A stretch of 64,000 nt of DNA from Candidimonas humi (lineage in GTDB: Bacteria; Pseudomonadota; Gammaproteobacteria; Burkholderiales; Burkholderiaceae_B). Location: assembly GCF_019166065.1 (NCBI RefSeq), contig NZ_JAHTBN010000004.1, positions 62,001-126,000 of the forward strand, written 5' to 3'. This document shows positions 8,371 through 16,048 of this stretch, in pieces (position 1 is the stretch's first letter; the number at the start of each line of letters is the position of its first letter). The position numbers and the translations under genes are program-made. Under the pieces are notes generated by a model. It saw only the letters and a list, made by a program, of their open reading frames with translations. It was not told the origin of the DNA and made no database searches.

Positions 8371-9897
8371 TCAGGCCGGGATGGCGAGCTTGAGGCGCTG
8401 AACCTTGCCCGAAGGCCCCCTTGGCAGCTCATCGACCACGACGAACTTGCTGGGCGCCTTGAAATTACCCAATTCTTTCACGCAGTGGCGGCGCAGGTCT
8501 TCGCCGTCGAACACGGCGTTCTCCCGCAGCACGACATAGACGGCGATGTCCTGCCCATAATCAGGATGAGGCATGCCGACCGCGGCGGCATCCAGCACGC
8601 TGGGATGCTTGACGACGGCCTCGTCGATTTCACGCGGCGCAATGTTCTCTCCCCCTTTTATGATCAGTTCCTTCGCTCGCCCGATAACGTAAAAATATCC
8701 ATCCTTGTCCTGGTAGCCGATATCGCCGGTCCGCAACCAGCCATCTTTCGTAAAGGCTTCTCGCGTGCGTTCCGGGTCCTTGTAATAACCCGGCATGACG
8801 TTCTTTCCCGAAACAATGATTTCTCCACGCTGGCCGATTTCGACAGGATTGCCATCGTCGTCGACAATTCGCGCCTGCGTACCGGAAGGGCGCCCGACAC
8901 TGCCCGCCTTTCGTTGAGATTCGGGAAACGGATTGCTGAAGACCGGCGCCGCGGTCTCGGTAAGACCCATGGTTTCGATGATGCCGACTCCGAAGCGACG
9001 CTTGAAAGCCCGCAAATGCTCGGGTGGAAGCGCCGACGATGCAGATCGGCAGAATCTGACGGCACCAAGATCAGCCTCCTGCGCGCCACGCTGATCGTTC
9101 AACAAATAGGCGACCATGGTGGGCACGACATTGATCCAGGTACATTGGTAGCGCGCGACATCGCGCCAGAACCCCGAGACCGAGAAATGGCTGGTCATGA
9201 TCACCGTCCCGCCGTGCACCAGCGGAGCAATCAGGGTGACTACCAAGCCATTGATATGGTAGAGCGGCAGCGAGCCCAACACTCTGTCCGTTTCCGACAG
9301 CAGATGCTCCCGGGAAAGATTTTGTGCGCTCGCAAGCAAATTCCCGTGCGTCAGCATCACGCCTTTCGGTACGCCTGTCGTGCCCGAGGTATACATAAGC
9401 AGCGCATTGCTGGCCGACCCGACACGGTGCAAGGCCTCGACGTGGAGGTCGCCTGCACGGATATCGCCCTCCTCAACGAGCATTTCAGCATCGACGACCT
9501 GCAATGCAATATTCCTGCCCAGGTCCGAAAGCGGTGCATGCAACTGTCCCGCCAGCTTATCCGTCGTGAACACCAGCCGGGTGTCGGAATGAAGCAGGAC
9601 ATGCCGGAGCTGGGATGGCTGGCAAAGAAGGTTGATGGGGTTGGCCACGAAGCCCAGCGCCATGATTCCCAACAACAGCGTGGCCGTACTGGCGCCGTTG
9701 GGCATGTAGACCGACACGGTATCTCCGGGCCGGACTCCCAGCGACGACAGTTTTCGGTCTAGCCAGAGGCATGTACGCAGCAGGCCCGCATACGACAATT
9801 CCTTGCCGCTTTCCGCGCACACGTAATAGACCTTTTCCGGGCAGTCTTGCGCCCGCAGCGTGACGAGATCGCCCACGGAATCCGCCTGCATCATCAT
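8371..9897 (-). CDS. AMP-forming acyl-CoA ligase (SauT-like candidate)
   Basis: A 508-residue adenylate-forming enzyme. The P-loop YTSGTTGVPKG is at residues 169-179, the adenine region has MGLTETAA, the hinge region has DGWLRTGDIGYQD, and the catalytic lysine is Lys498 in PSGKVQRL. It should convert a carboxylic acid, CoA and ATP to acyl-CoA, AMP and PPi in the cytoplasm. Its start overlaps the stop of the CoA-acylating aldehyde dehydrogenase by 4 bp (ATGA), so the two steps are coupled. Ligase plus acylating dehydrogenase would reduce an acid to its aldehyde, as SauT and SauS do for sulfoacetate in Cupriavidus necator. The substrate assignment is inference. Confidence 0.85.
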   Translation of the reverse strand: MMMQADSVGDLVTLRAQDCPEKVYYVCAESGKELSYAGLLRTCLWLDRKLSSLGVRPGDTVSVYMPNGASTATLLLGIMALGFVANPINLLCQPSQLRHVLLHSDTRLVFTTDKLAGQLHAPLSDLGRNIALQVVDAEMLVEEGDIRAGDLHVEALHRVGSASNALLMYTSGTTGVPKGVMLTHGNLLASAQNLSREHLLSETDRVLGSLPLYHINGLVVTLIAPLVHGGTVIMTSHFSVSGFWRDVARYQCTWINVVPTMVAYLLNDQRGAQEADLGAVRFCRSASSALPPEHLRAFKRRFGVGIIETMGLTETAAPVFSNPFPESQRKAGSVGRPSGTQARIVDDDGNPVEIGQRGEIIVSGKNVMPGYYKDPERTREAFTKDGWLRTGDIGYQDKDGYFYVIGRAKELIIKGGENIAPREIDEAVVKHPSVLDAAAVGMPHPDYGQDIAVYVVLRENAVFDGEDLRRHCVKELGNFKAPSKFVVVDELPRGPSGKVQRLKLAIPA

Positions 9898-11330
9898 CGC
9901 CCGTACTTCCTGAAATAAGTACCAAGCAAATCGCCCTCGCTTGGGGTATTCGCCACGATAGGGACGGACACCCTGGTCAGGTTCTGGAACTGGCGGTAGT
10001 GCATGTTTTCGGAAAAATTATTGCCGCCCCAGGTACCGCAGCCCATGGACAGCGAGAACGGCAGGCCGTTGTCGAAATTTCCCCCTGTGGCAAAGCAGTG
10101 GGACTGGTTGACGATCACGCGCGATACCGGCAGTGTTTCCCCAAGTACCAGCGCACGCTGTTTTTTGGCGGAATGCAGCCCCACGGAATGGCCTGCCCCC
10201 ATATAGCCGTAGATCGCCCGCACCGTGTCCCGCGCCTCGTTGAAATTACGAGCCCGGTATATCGTCAGGACAGGAGACAGCTTTTCGCCGGAATAGGGAT
10301 ATGCCTCGCCAATCCCGGTTTCGGTCACCAGCAGGAACGTGGGGGCCGGCTGCCTGGCGGCGATCCGATCCAAGCCGGCCTGCAGCACGAGGGAGCCCGC
10401 ATCCTTGCCCACCACGGACGACGACAGTGTTCCTTTCGGCCACATGGCCTTTTGAAGCCGGCTCTTTTCATCCTCGTCCAGCAGCACAGCGCCGCACGCC
10501 TCCAGCGCATCGAGGGCGGCATCATAGACAGCGTCGAGAATCACCAGGTGGTTTTCCGAAGAACAACTGGTTGCGTTGTCGAACGTCTTGGATCTGGCAA
10601 TCTTGCGGGCCGCCTCCTCGATATCGGCAGTTTCGTCAATGATGGCCACGACATTACCCACGCCGACGCCAAAGGCCGGCGTCCCGCAGGTATAGGCCAT
10701 GTGGACATTCGAACGCGACCCCGTGGCCACGACGAGATCCGCCTGGCGCATCAGTTCGGCAGTCGTTTCCTTGTTGATCGGCGCAGGCAGCACCTGGACC
10801 AGATCGCGGGGCAGGCCACAGAGATCGAATTGTTCGTATATGAACTCGAGCAGCAGCATGGCGGTTCCAACGCCCTTCGGAGACGGCGCCACGATCACGG
10901 CGTTGCCGCATTTCAACGCATTTATTATGTTGTTGGCGGGCGTTGCCGACGGATTGGTGGATGGTGTCACTGCGGCGACGACGCCCACCGGCCGGGCGAT
11001 CTCTGTTATGCCCGTGTTGCGGTCACGAGCAACGACGCCTGTAGTCTTGACCCCATGCAAGTCCCGAAGCAGGCCCAGGGTCTTGCGGTGGTTCTTCAAT
11101 ATCTTGTCGGGGACATTCCCCAAGCCGGTGTCCTTGACCGCCCGTTCCGCCAGCTGGCGATTCCTGGACGGCTCGAGGATTGCCCAGGCAACCGCGGCGA
11201 CTGCTTCGTCCAGTACTTCCTGCCCCGCTTTCGCATAAGAAACCTGGGCGGCTCGCGCCCGCTCGATCAATGCGCCGACGTCCTGCGAAACTTCGCTCTT
11301 CGGCGGCATCCGTGTTGTCCCACACGCCAT
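9894..11330 (-). CDS. CoA-acylating aldehyde dehydrogenase (SauS-like candidate)
   Basis: A 478-residue member of the CoA-dependent acylating branch of the aldehyde dehydrogenase superfamily (EutE/PduP/SauS-like). Landmarks are VTPSTNPSATP at about 122-132, the nucleotide loop VATGSRSN, and catalytic Cys256 in NATSCSSEN. There is no N-terminal encapsulation helix of a microcompartment enzyme and no shell genes nearby. It interconverts an aldehyde with its acyl-CoA using NAD(P)H. It is the first gene of the operon, divergent from the IclR regulator. Sequence features such as DTGLGNVPDKI and KNHRKTLGLLRDL recall proteins annotated as sulfoacetaldehyde dehydrogenase (acylating), but this is recollection, not a search. 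Confidence 0.85.
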   Translation of the reverse strand: MACGTTRMPPKSEVSQDVGALIERARAAQVSYAKAGQEVLDEAVAAVAWAILEPSRNRQLAERAVKDTGLGNVPDKILKNHRKTLGLLRDLHGVKTTGVVARDRNTGITEIARPVGVVAAVTPSTNPSATPANNIINALKCGNAVIVAPSPKGVGTAMLLLEFIYEQFDLCGLPRDLVQVLPAPINKETTAELMRQADLVVATGSRSNVHMAYTCGTPAFGVGVGNVVAIIDETADIEEAARKIARSKTFDNATSCSSENHLVILDAVYDAALDALEACGAVLLDEDEKSRLQKAMWPKGTLSSSVVGKDAGSLVLQAGLDRIAARQPAPTFLLVTETGIGEAYPYSGEKLSPVLTIYRARNFNEARDTVRAIYGYMGAGHSVGLHSAKKQRALVLGETLPVSRVIVNQSHCFATGGNFDNGLPFSLSMGCGTWGGNNFSENMHYRQFQNLTRVSVPIVANTPSEGDLLGTYFRKYGR

Positions 11331-11390
11331 GATGCCCTCTTGGATGGCCTACTTACATGCGCTCCAAAGTACCTCGACGGGCCTGGTCTC

Positions 11391-11460
11391 TAGTCCCGAT
11401 ATTTGAACTTTTCATGACGTATCCGCCGGCCAGACTAGGAATATTCAATTTTCGGGACTA
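11391..11460. promoter_or_regulatory. Inverted repeat between divergent operon and iclR gene
   Basis: Two 18-bp arms, 11391-11408 (TAGTCCCGATATTTGAAC) and 11443-11460 (ATTCAATTTTCGGGACTA), are inverted copies differing at three positions and separated by 34 bp. They fill the 133-bp region between the aldehyde dehydrogenase start (11330) and the IclR gene (start near 11515). Paired palindromic or inverted sites in the shared promoter are typical of IclR-type control. The site could bind the neighbouring regulator as two dimers or a tetramer. Seen directly; the function is inferred. Confidence 0.7.
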
Positions 11461-11514
11461 AATTTGTGGAATCACCGCCCGTGCTGCAGCGAAGCATGGG
11501 GAAAACGGCCCACC

Positions 11515-12288
11515 ATGGAAGCACGATCGATGTCTTCGACAAACGCCAATGCCGCAGCAATTCGGGCATTCCGCATCCTGGAAATCATTTCGGAAGCACG
11601 GGAACCACTGTCTTTGATGGAGATCGTGGAACGAATCGATTTGCCGAAACAAACCGTGCATCGGCTCATCAAACAGCTCGAATGCGCCTGGATTGTGACG
11701 CGCAACATGCCCGACCGCCGCTATGAGTGTTCTTCTCGCGTACGGAACATGGCTGTCCACATGCTGATGGGGGCTGGCCCCGCAGCCGCCAGGCGGGCCA
11801 TCCTGCAGCAACTGGTGGAAACCGTGCAGGAAACCTGCAACCTGGCCATATCGAGCAGGGACGACATCGTCTATCTTGACCGTGTGCAGGTAAATTGGCC
11901 GCTGCGCGTCCAACTGAACCCAGGTTCTCGCGTCCCTTATCACTGCACATCCAGCGGCAAGCTCTTGCTGAGTTTCCTGCCGCGTTCGCAACGAGAACAC
12001 CTGCTGAAGAAGCTGCCCCTGCGCGGCACGACTCGCCAAACCATCACCGATCTCGACAAGCTGCGCCAGGAACTGGTCGAAGTCCGCCGAAAGCGCGTAA
12101 GCACCAATAATGAAGAATACATGACCGGCATCATCGCCATCGCCGTCCCGGTCATGCTCGACCGCTCACGCGCCTGCGCGGCCGTTGCCATTCAGGCTCC
12201 GGCCGAGCGTACGACCATAGAAAAGCTCATGACGCACCTGGAACCGCTACGGGACGCAGCGAACCAGATAGCAGAAACGTTTCGCTAG
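11515..12288 (+). CDS. IclR-family transcriptional regulator
   Basis: A regulator of 257 residues from the ATG at 11515 (or 252 from the ATG at 11530, MSSTNANAA). The N-terminal winged helix-turn-helix reads AIRAFRILEIISEA, LSLMEIVERIDLPKQTVHRLIKQLE. The C-terminal effector domain has the family pattern, with VQLNPGSRVPYHCTSSGKLLLSF and IAIAVPV. The longer frame beginning at a TTG at 11464 is unlikely. It diverges from the ligase/dehydrogenase/ABC operon and most likely controls it and itself through the inverted repeat at 11391-11460, with the imported compound or its metabolite as ligand. Confidence 0.9.
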   Translation: MEARSMSSTNANAAAIRAFRILEIISEAREPLSLMEIVERIDLPKQTVHRLIKQLECAWIVTRNMPDRRYECSSRVRNMAVHMLMGAGPAAARRAILQQLVETVQETCNLAISSRDDIVYLDRVQVNWPLRVQLNPGSRVPYHCTSSGKLLLSFLPRSQREHLLKKLPLRGTTRQTITDLDKLRQELVEVRRKRVSTNNEEYMTGIIAIAVPVMLDRSRACAAVAIQAPAERTTIEKLMTHLEPLRDAANQIAETFR

Positions 12289-12327
12289 AATTTACTTCAG
12301 GCGTGCGAGCCGGTATGGCGCACACCG

Positions 12328-13308
12328 TCAGACCGTGATCAGCTTCTGCTCCCCCGGTTTCATTACCGAGACCTGCACCGAGGGCACCACGTGCGAGGCG
12401 GCCTGGCGGTATTGCTCGCCCGCCTCGACACCGAGCACCAGCCCGTTGTGCGCATAATGCACGGGGATGGCATGGGAAACCCCGACCCAGGCGCTGGCCT
12501 GTGCCGCGTCCTGCGGCCCCATCGTGAAAGGTCCGCCGCCCACGCACACAACGCCCAGGTCGGGCTTATAGCGTTCGCCGATCAAGCGCATGTCGCCGAA
12601 AAGGTCGGTGTCTCCGCTCAGGTACACACGGACGCCGCCGATGTCGAGTATGAAGCCGGCCGCTGGATAGCAGCACAGGTTGCTATGCAGTGCGGGGATC
12701 AGGTGCGCCACCATCTCGCCGTGCCGCGACACTCCCCCAAAGTTCATCCCCGCTCCACCGTTCACCACGATTTTCGAGGGCTCCAGGCCCGCCTTGCGAA
12801 ACTTCGGCACCAGGCCTAGGTCGGAGCGCATCATGTCGCTCTGCCCGCTAGTCTTGACCGGCAGGCCGGCGTCGCTCAGCGCTTTGAGCATCTCGAAGTA
12901 GTCGCCCATGTGGTCGCCGTGGTCGTGAGTGAGCAGCACAAAGACCGCATCGGGCTTCTTGCTCGCGACATAGTCGGCGAATCCCTTGGCGCTGGCGTAT
13001 TCGGGCGGCTTTTTCACGCCGAAACGATCCCAGCCTGCGTTGTTCCAGATCCACGCGTCGCCATACGCAATCTGCTTGTAGTCGGGCGTGGCGATTTCCG
13101 TGACGCCGCCGCCCAGCCAGCGCACCAGCAGCTTGCCGCCGGTACGTGCGCGGGTCGCCGTCGCCCTGTGCTCGTCTTTCGGCGCTGCAGAGGCGGTGCT
13201 TGCGAGCGCGATCGCTCCACCCAAGGAGAAGCCTCCGCGAACGAAATCCCTGCGTCGGCGGCCGTCGTCGTCCAGTTCCTGTTCCTTCGGTGTGATCTGC
13301 GCATCCAT
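12328..13308 (-). CDS. Tat-exported MBL-fold metallo-hydrolase
   Basis: A 326-residue protein from the ATG at 13308, which has AAGGAGA 5-7 nt upstream. The N-terminus carries a twin-arginine signal (GRRRRDFVRGG followed by a hydrophobic stretch ending near ASA-AP), so it should be exported folded. The metallo-beta-lactamase motif is THDHGDHMGD, with further metal ligands suggested by HSN, GDTD and a late VHYAHNG. The overall layout resembles UlaG/YtnP-type hydrolases rather than antibiotic beta-lactamases. It converges with the IclR gene. An insertion sequence lies immediately upstream of its promoter. Substrate unknown. Confidence 0.85.
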   Translation of the reverse strand: MDAQITPKEQELDDDGRRRRDFVRGGFSLGGAIALASTASAAPKDEHRATATRARTGGKLLVRWLGGGVTEIATPDYKQIAYGDAWIWNNAGWDRFGVKKPPEYASAKGFADYVASKKPDAVFVLLTHDHGDHMGDYFEMLKALSDAGLPVKTSGQSDMMRSDLGLVPKFRKAGLEPSKIVVNGGAGMNFGGVSRHGEMVAHLIPALHSNLCCYPAAGFILDIGGVRVYLSGDTDLFGDMRLIGERYKPDLGVVCVGGGPFTMGPQDAAQASAWVGVSHAIPVHYAHNGLVLGVEAGEQYRQAASHVVPSVQVSVMKPGEQKLITV

Positions 13309-13437
13309 GTCGTCTCCTTGGACTAGTGGCCGGTCATTTTGCATGATCTCCGCCCCGCCGGGGTCCGGCCGAGGCCTCCCGCGTAGCTTGATCGTCACCG
13401 AAGTTGCTCGGGGAGCAATACCCCGATGGCGCGGATT

Positions 13438-13466
13438 ACTATAGCGCCAGGGGGCCTTGATTGGAA
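13438..13466 (-). promoter_or_regulatory. Candidate sigma-70 promoter of the MBL-fold gene
   Basis: On the minus strand TTCCAA (13466-13461) and TATAGT (13443-13438) are separated by 17 bp, about 130 bp before the start codon at 13308. The left end of the insertion sequence begins only 20 bp upstream of the -35 element. Inferred from sequence match only. Confidence 0.4.
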
Positions 13467-13485
13467 GATAAACCGTAATCAATAA

Positions 13486-13525
13486 AAAGCCGCCAGAAAT
13501 CCTTCTGGCGGCTTCAGACTGCTGA
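13486..13525. repeat. Left terminal inverted repeat of the IS, self-complementary
   Basis: The repeat contains AGCCGCCAGAA-ATCC-TTCTGGCGGCT, an 11-bp stem with a 4-nt loop, so it can form a strong hairpin by itself, followed by TCAGACTGCTGA. The outermost bases AAA match the reverse complement of the right end. Confidence 0.85.
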
Positions 13526-13553
13526 CAAACCCTCCCCCAAAACGGAGGGTTTG
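13526..13553. terminator. Hairpin inside the left IS end, before the transposase start
   Basis: CAAACCCTCC and GGAGGGTTTG form a 10-bp perfect stem with an 8-nt loop, 14 bp before the transposase ATG. With the neighbouring end hairpin it would block read-through transcription coming from outside, or fold over the translation start on such transcripts. Confidence 0.6.
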
Positions 13554-13567
13554 TTCATAATGGAGGC

Positions 13568-15019
13568 ATGTTAAGAGCCCCGACTGCTTACCAGCATGAG
13601 CTGGAGATGGTGACGCTGGAATCGCTGGTTCCCTCCGATCACTTGGTGCGCAAGATTGCCGCGGCGATCGACCTGGAGTTCATCCGGGAGCGCGTGGCCC
13701 ATCTATATTGTGCGGATAACGGGCGCCCGGCCTTGGATCCGGTGCTGTTGTTCAAGCTGCTGTTGCTGGGGTACTTGTTCGGCATCCGCAGCGAGCGGCA
13801 GTTGATACGTGAGGTGCAGGTCAATGTCGCGTATCGGTGGTTCCTGGGGCTGCGTCTGACGGACAAGGTGCCGGATGCGTCGACCCTGAGCCAGAACCGG
13901 CGACGCCGGTTCGCCGACAGCGGGATTTATCAAGAGATCTTCGATGAGATCGTGCTGCAGGCGATGGGCCGAGGCATGGTCGATGGCCGAGTGCTGTACA
14001 GCGATAGCACCCACCTGAAGGCCAGCGCCAACAAGAACAAGCACGACATCGTGCCGGCTGAGCAGGCGCCTGCGGCCTATCTGGCCGAGCTGGAGGCCGC
14101 GGTGGGTGCGGATCGCCAAGCCTCGGGCAAGAAGCCATTGAAGGCGCGCAAGGATGACCACAATGAGGGAGGCTCGGGCGATGCGAGCTCAGGCAAGACC
14201 AAGCAGGTCAAGGTCAGCCGCACCGATCCGGACAGCGGCTATATGGTGCGTGACGACAAGCCCCGCGGGTTCTTTTATCTGGACCACCGCACGGTCGACG
14301 GCAAGCATGCGATCATCACCGACACCTACGTCACCCCGGCTAATGTGCACGACAGCCAACCGTATCTGAAGCGCCTGGATCGACAGTGCGAACGCTTCGG
14401 GTTTGCGCCGGACATGGTCGGGCTGGATGCGGGGTACTTCACGCCCCAGGTGTGTTGGGGGCTGGAGCAACGGGATGTAGCCGGTATCATCGGCTACCGC
14501 ACGCCGAACCATCGGCCGGGCTATTTCTACAAGCGGCAGTATGTCTACGATGCCCAACGCGACCTTTACACTTGCCCAGAAGGCCAGGAGCTGAGCTATC
14601 ACACGACCAATCGCCAAGGTTATCGGCAGTACCACTCTGACCCCCGGCAGTGCCAGGCCTGCCCCCAGCGGCAACGCTGTACGCAAAGCGCCAACCCCAC
14701 CAAGATCGTGATGCGTCACGTCTGGGAGGCAGCCAAGGAGGCGGTCGATGCCAGGCGGCTGACGCAGTGGGGCAAGCGGGTTTATGCCCGGCGCAAGGAG
14801 ACGGTCGAGCGCAGCTTCGCCGACGCCAAACAGTTGCATGGGCATCGCTATGCCCGCATGCGCGGTTTATCCAAGGTGCTTGAGCAATGCCTGATGGCCG
14901 CTACCGCCCAGAATATGAAGAAGATCGCGCTGCTGCTGGCGCGGTTTTTACGCCTCTTGACGGCCCTATGCCACCCCTATCCGAGCCAGTGCGGCCTGTT
15001 CAAGCGCGTCAGCGTTTGA
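13568..15019 (+). CDS. IS1182-family transposase
   Basis: A 483-residue DDE transposase, full length and without frameshift. The N-terminal domain has LFKLLLLGYLFGIRSERQL and RWFLGLRLTDKVPDAST. The catalytic core shows the first Asp in YSDSTHLKA, the second in GLDAGYF and the Glu in RKETVERSFADAK. A zinc-like cysteine group lies between (CQACPQRQRC). GGAGG overlaps the region just before the ATG with very short spacing. The gene is enclosed by hairpins on both sides within the element, so it probably depends on its own weak internal promoter. The intact frame and clean ends suggest a recent insertion. Confidence 0.92.
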   Translation: MLRAPTAYQHELEMVTLESLVPSDHLVRKIAAAIDLEFIRERVAHLYCADNGRPALDPVLLFKLLLLGYLFGIRSERQLIREVQVNVAYRWFLGLRLTDKVPDASTLSQNRRRRFADSGIYQEIFDEIVLQAMGRGMVDGRVLYSDSTHLKASANKNKHDIVPAEQAPAAYLAELEAAVGADRQASGKKPLKARKDDHNEGGSGDASSGKTKQVKVSRTDPDSGYMVRDDKPRGFFYLDHRTVDGKHAIITDTYVTPANVHDSQPYLKRLDRQCERFGFAPDMVGLDAGYFTPQVCWGLEQRDVAGIIGYRTPNHRPGYFYKRQYVYDAQRDLYTCPEGQELSYHTTNRQGYRQYHSDPRQCQACPQRQRCTQSANPTKIVMRHVWEAAKEAVDARRLTQWGKRVYARRKETVERSFADAKQLHGHRYARMRGLSKVLEQCLMAATAQNMKKIALLLARFLRLLTALCHPYPSQCGLFKRVSV

Positions 15020-15068
15020 TTGACTCAGATCCCACCCCAAAATCCCCTGCGCAGCCTGCCCTTAAAAA

Positions 15069-15100
15069 TAAACCCCTGGCTCATAAAAACCAGGGGTTTA
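15069..15100. terminator. Hairpin inside the right IS end
   Basis: TAAACCCCTGG and CCAGGGGTTTA form an 11-bp perfect stem with a 10-nt loop, directly joined to the right terminal inverted repeat. It can serve as a terminator for the transposase message and blocks transcription entering from the right. Confidence 0.65.
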
Positions 15101-15140
15101 TCAGCAGTCTGAAGCCGCCAGAAATCCTTCTGGCGGCTTT
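15101..15140. repeat. Right terminal inverted repeat of the IS, self-complementary
   Basis: Reverse complement of the left repeat, with the same AGCCGCCAGAA-ATCC-TTCTGGCGGCT hairpin in the same plus-strand reading, because the arm is a palindrome apart from its loop. It is followed by three T residues at the element end. Confidence 0.85.
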
Positions 15141-15181
15141 CACTCGCCTATGCGGTGCAGCCAGTCCCAGGGCGGCTAAGC

Positions 15182-15210
15182 TTGGTGAATTATCCCTAAA
15201 TAGGTATAAT
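15182..15210 (+). promoter_or_regulatory. Promoter of the toxin-antitoxin operon
   Basis: TTGGTG (15182-15187) and a perfect TATAAT (15205-15210) are separated by 17 bp. The expected transcription start, 6-8 nt after the -10, coincides with or lies 1-2 nt before the toxin ATG at 15218, so the toxin mRNA may be leaderless. No ribosome-binding sequence precedes the ATG. Confidence 0.65.
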
Positions 15211-15217
15211 TAGACAG

Positions 15218-15574
15218 ATGAGAGAATTACTCTGGATCTCGTCTGCCAAGAAAGACCTAAAAGCCATGCCGGACGAAGTGCAGCACACCTTTGGTTATGC
15301 GTTGCATCTGGCACAGGCTGGGAAGAAGCACCGGCAGGCGAAGTCTATGCAGGGGTTCGGCTCGGCGGGAGTTCTTGAAATCGTCGAGGATGCGCAAGGC
15401 GGCACGTACCGAGCCGTCTACGCGCTCAAGATCGGCGATGCAATCTATGTCCTGCATTGCTTTCAGAAGAAGTCCACGCACGGAATCTCAACCCCGAAGC
15501 CGGATATGGACTTGATCCGGGACAGGATGAAGGCAGCGCAAGAGCACGCGCAAAGCCACGGAGCAAAGAAATGA
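15218..15574 (+). CDS. RelE/HigB-type toxin (phage Gp49-like)
   Basis: A 118-residue protein of the Gp49-like/RelE toxin superfamily, recognised by the pattern SSAKKDLKAMPDEVQHTFGYAL, then MQGFGSAGVLEIVED, YRAVYALK and IYVLHCFQKKS. These are the central sheet and C-terminal basic residues used by HigB-type ribosome-dependent RNases. It probably cleaves mRNA on translating ribosomes. The gene precedes its antitoxin and overlaps it by 4 bp, the order of higBA systems. It sits directly after the insertion sequence. The promoter geometry points to a leaderless message. Confidence 0.85.
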   Translation: MRELLWISSAKKDLKAMPDEVQHTFGYALHLAQAGKKHRQAKSMQGFGSAGVLEIVEDAQGGTYRAVYALKIGDAIYVLHCFQKKSTHGISTPKPDMDLIRDRMKAAQEHAQSHGAKK

Positions 15575-15891
15575 TCGAGATTGAAAAAAGCAGCGGCAAC
15601 GTCTATGCCGACCTGGGCATGCCAGACGCCGAGGCGATGCACCGCAAAGCACTGCTTGCCGCGAAGATTGATGAAACCATCAAGGCCAGGAAGTGGAGCC
15701 AGCGGCGCGCGGCCGAGGTGCTGGGCATCACCCAGCCTAAGCTGTCCATGATGTTGCGCGGGCAGTTCCATGGCATCAGCGAAACCAAGATGCTGGACTG
15801 CCTGGCCCGCTTGGGCCGGGACGTGACTATCGTTATTGGTCCCGTCCGGCGCAGGACCACGGTCGGCCATGTGGAAGTGGAATTTGCCTAG
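15571..15891 (+). CDS. HigA-type helix-turn-helix antitoxin
   Basis: A 106-residue protein starting at the ATG that overlaps the toxin stop (ATGA); an upstream in-frame start within the toxin gene is unlikely. The helix-turn-helix is WSQRRAAEVLGITQPKLSMML followed by GISETKMLDCLARLG. It belongs to the XRE-like HTH_37 group commonly paired with Gp49-like toxins. It should neutralise the toxin and repress the operon promoter at 15182-15210. The C-terminus RRTTVGHVEVEFA is basic then acidic and may contact the toxin. Confidence 0.85.
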   Translation: MIEIEKSSGNVYADLGMPDAEAMHRKALLAAKIDETIKARKWSQRRAAEVLGITQPKLSMMLRGQFHGISETKMLDCLARLGRDVTIVIGPVRRRTTVGHVEVEFA

Positions 15892-15997
15892 CGGCGGAGC
15901 AAGACCGCTTCGCAGAGCCGGTCTCCTGATCGGACTCCTCATCTGCTTGCTTCCTGGCCCCGGTTCTGGGGCCAAAATCCCCTTCATGTGCAATTAA

Positions 15998-16027
15998 AAG
16001 GCCGCCAGCAGAATCACTGGCGGCCTT
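15998..16027 (-). terminator. Rho-independent terminator after nrdB
   Basis: AAGGCCGCCAG and CTGGCGGCCTT form an 11-bp stem with an 8-nt loop. On the minus strand the stem is followed by a T-rich stretch (TTTTAATTG counting the last stem bases), about 90 bp beyond the nrdB stop. It could also end the antitoxin transcript from the other side, though without a T-run. Confidence 0.65.
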
Positions 16028-16048
16028 GAGACAGCAATAGTTTACAAA

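Larger units (their letters stand above)
13486..15140 (+). mobile_element. IS1182-family insertion sequence, apparently complete
   Basis: A 1.65-kb element made of a single intact transposase gene between 40-bp terminal inverted repeats (13486-13525 and 15101-15140). The repeats are identical apart from the four or five central bases. Each repeat is itself a hairpin, and a second hairpin lies just inside each end. I see no obvious target-site duplication: the flanking bases are AATAA on the left and CACTC on the right. The element sits between the MBL-fold gene and the toxin-antitoxin pair. Confidence 0.88.

Noticed and set aside
9894-11330. Microcompartment-type aldehyde dehydrogenase (EutE/PduP)
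   Set aside because: No shell-protein genes and no N-terminal targeting helix are seen; the partner is an AMP-forming ligase.
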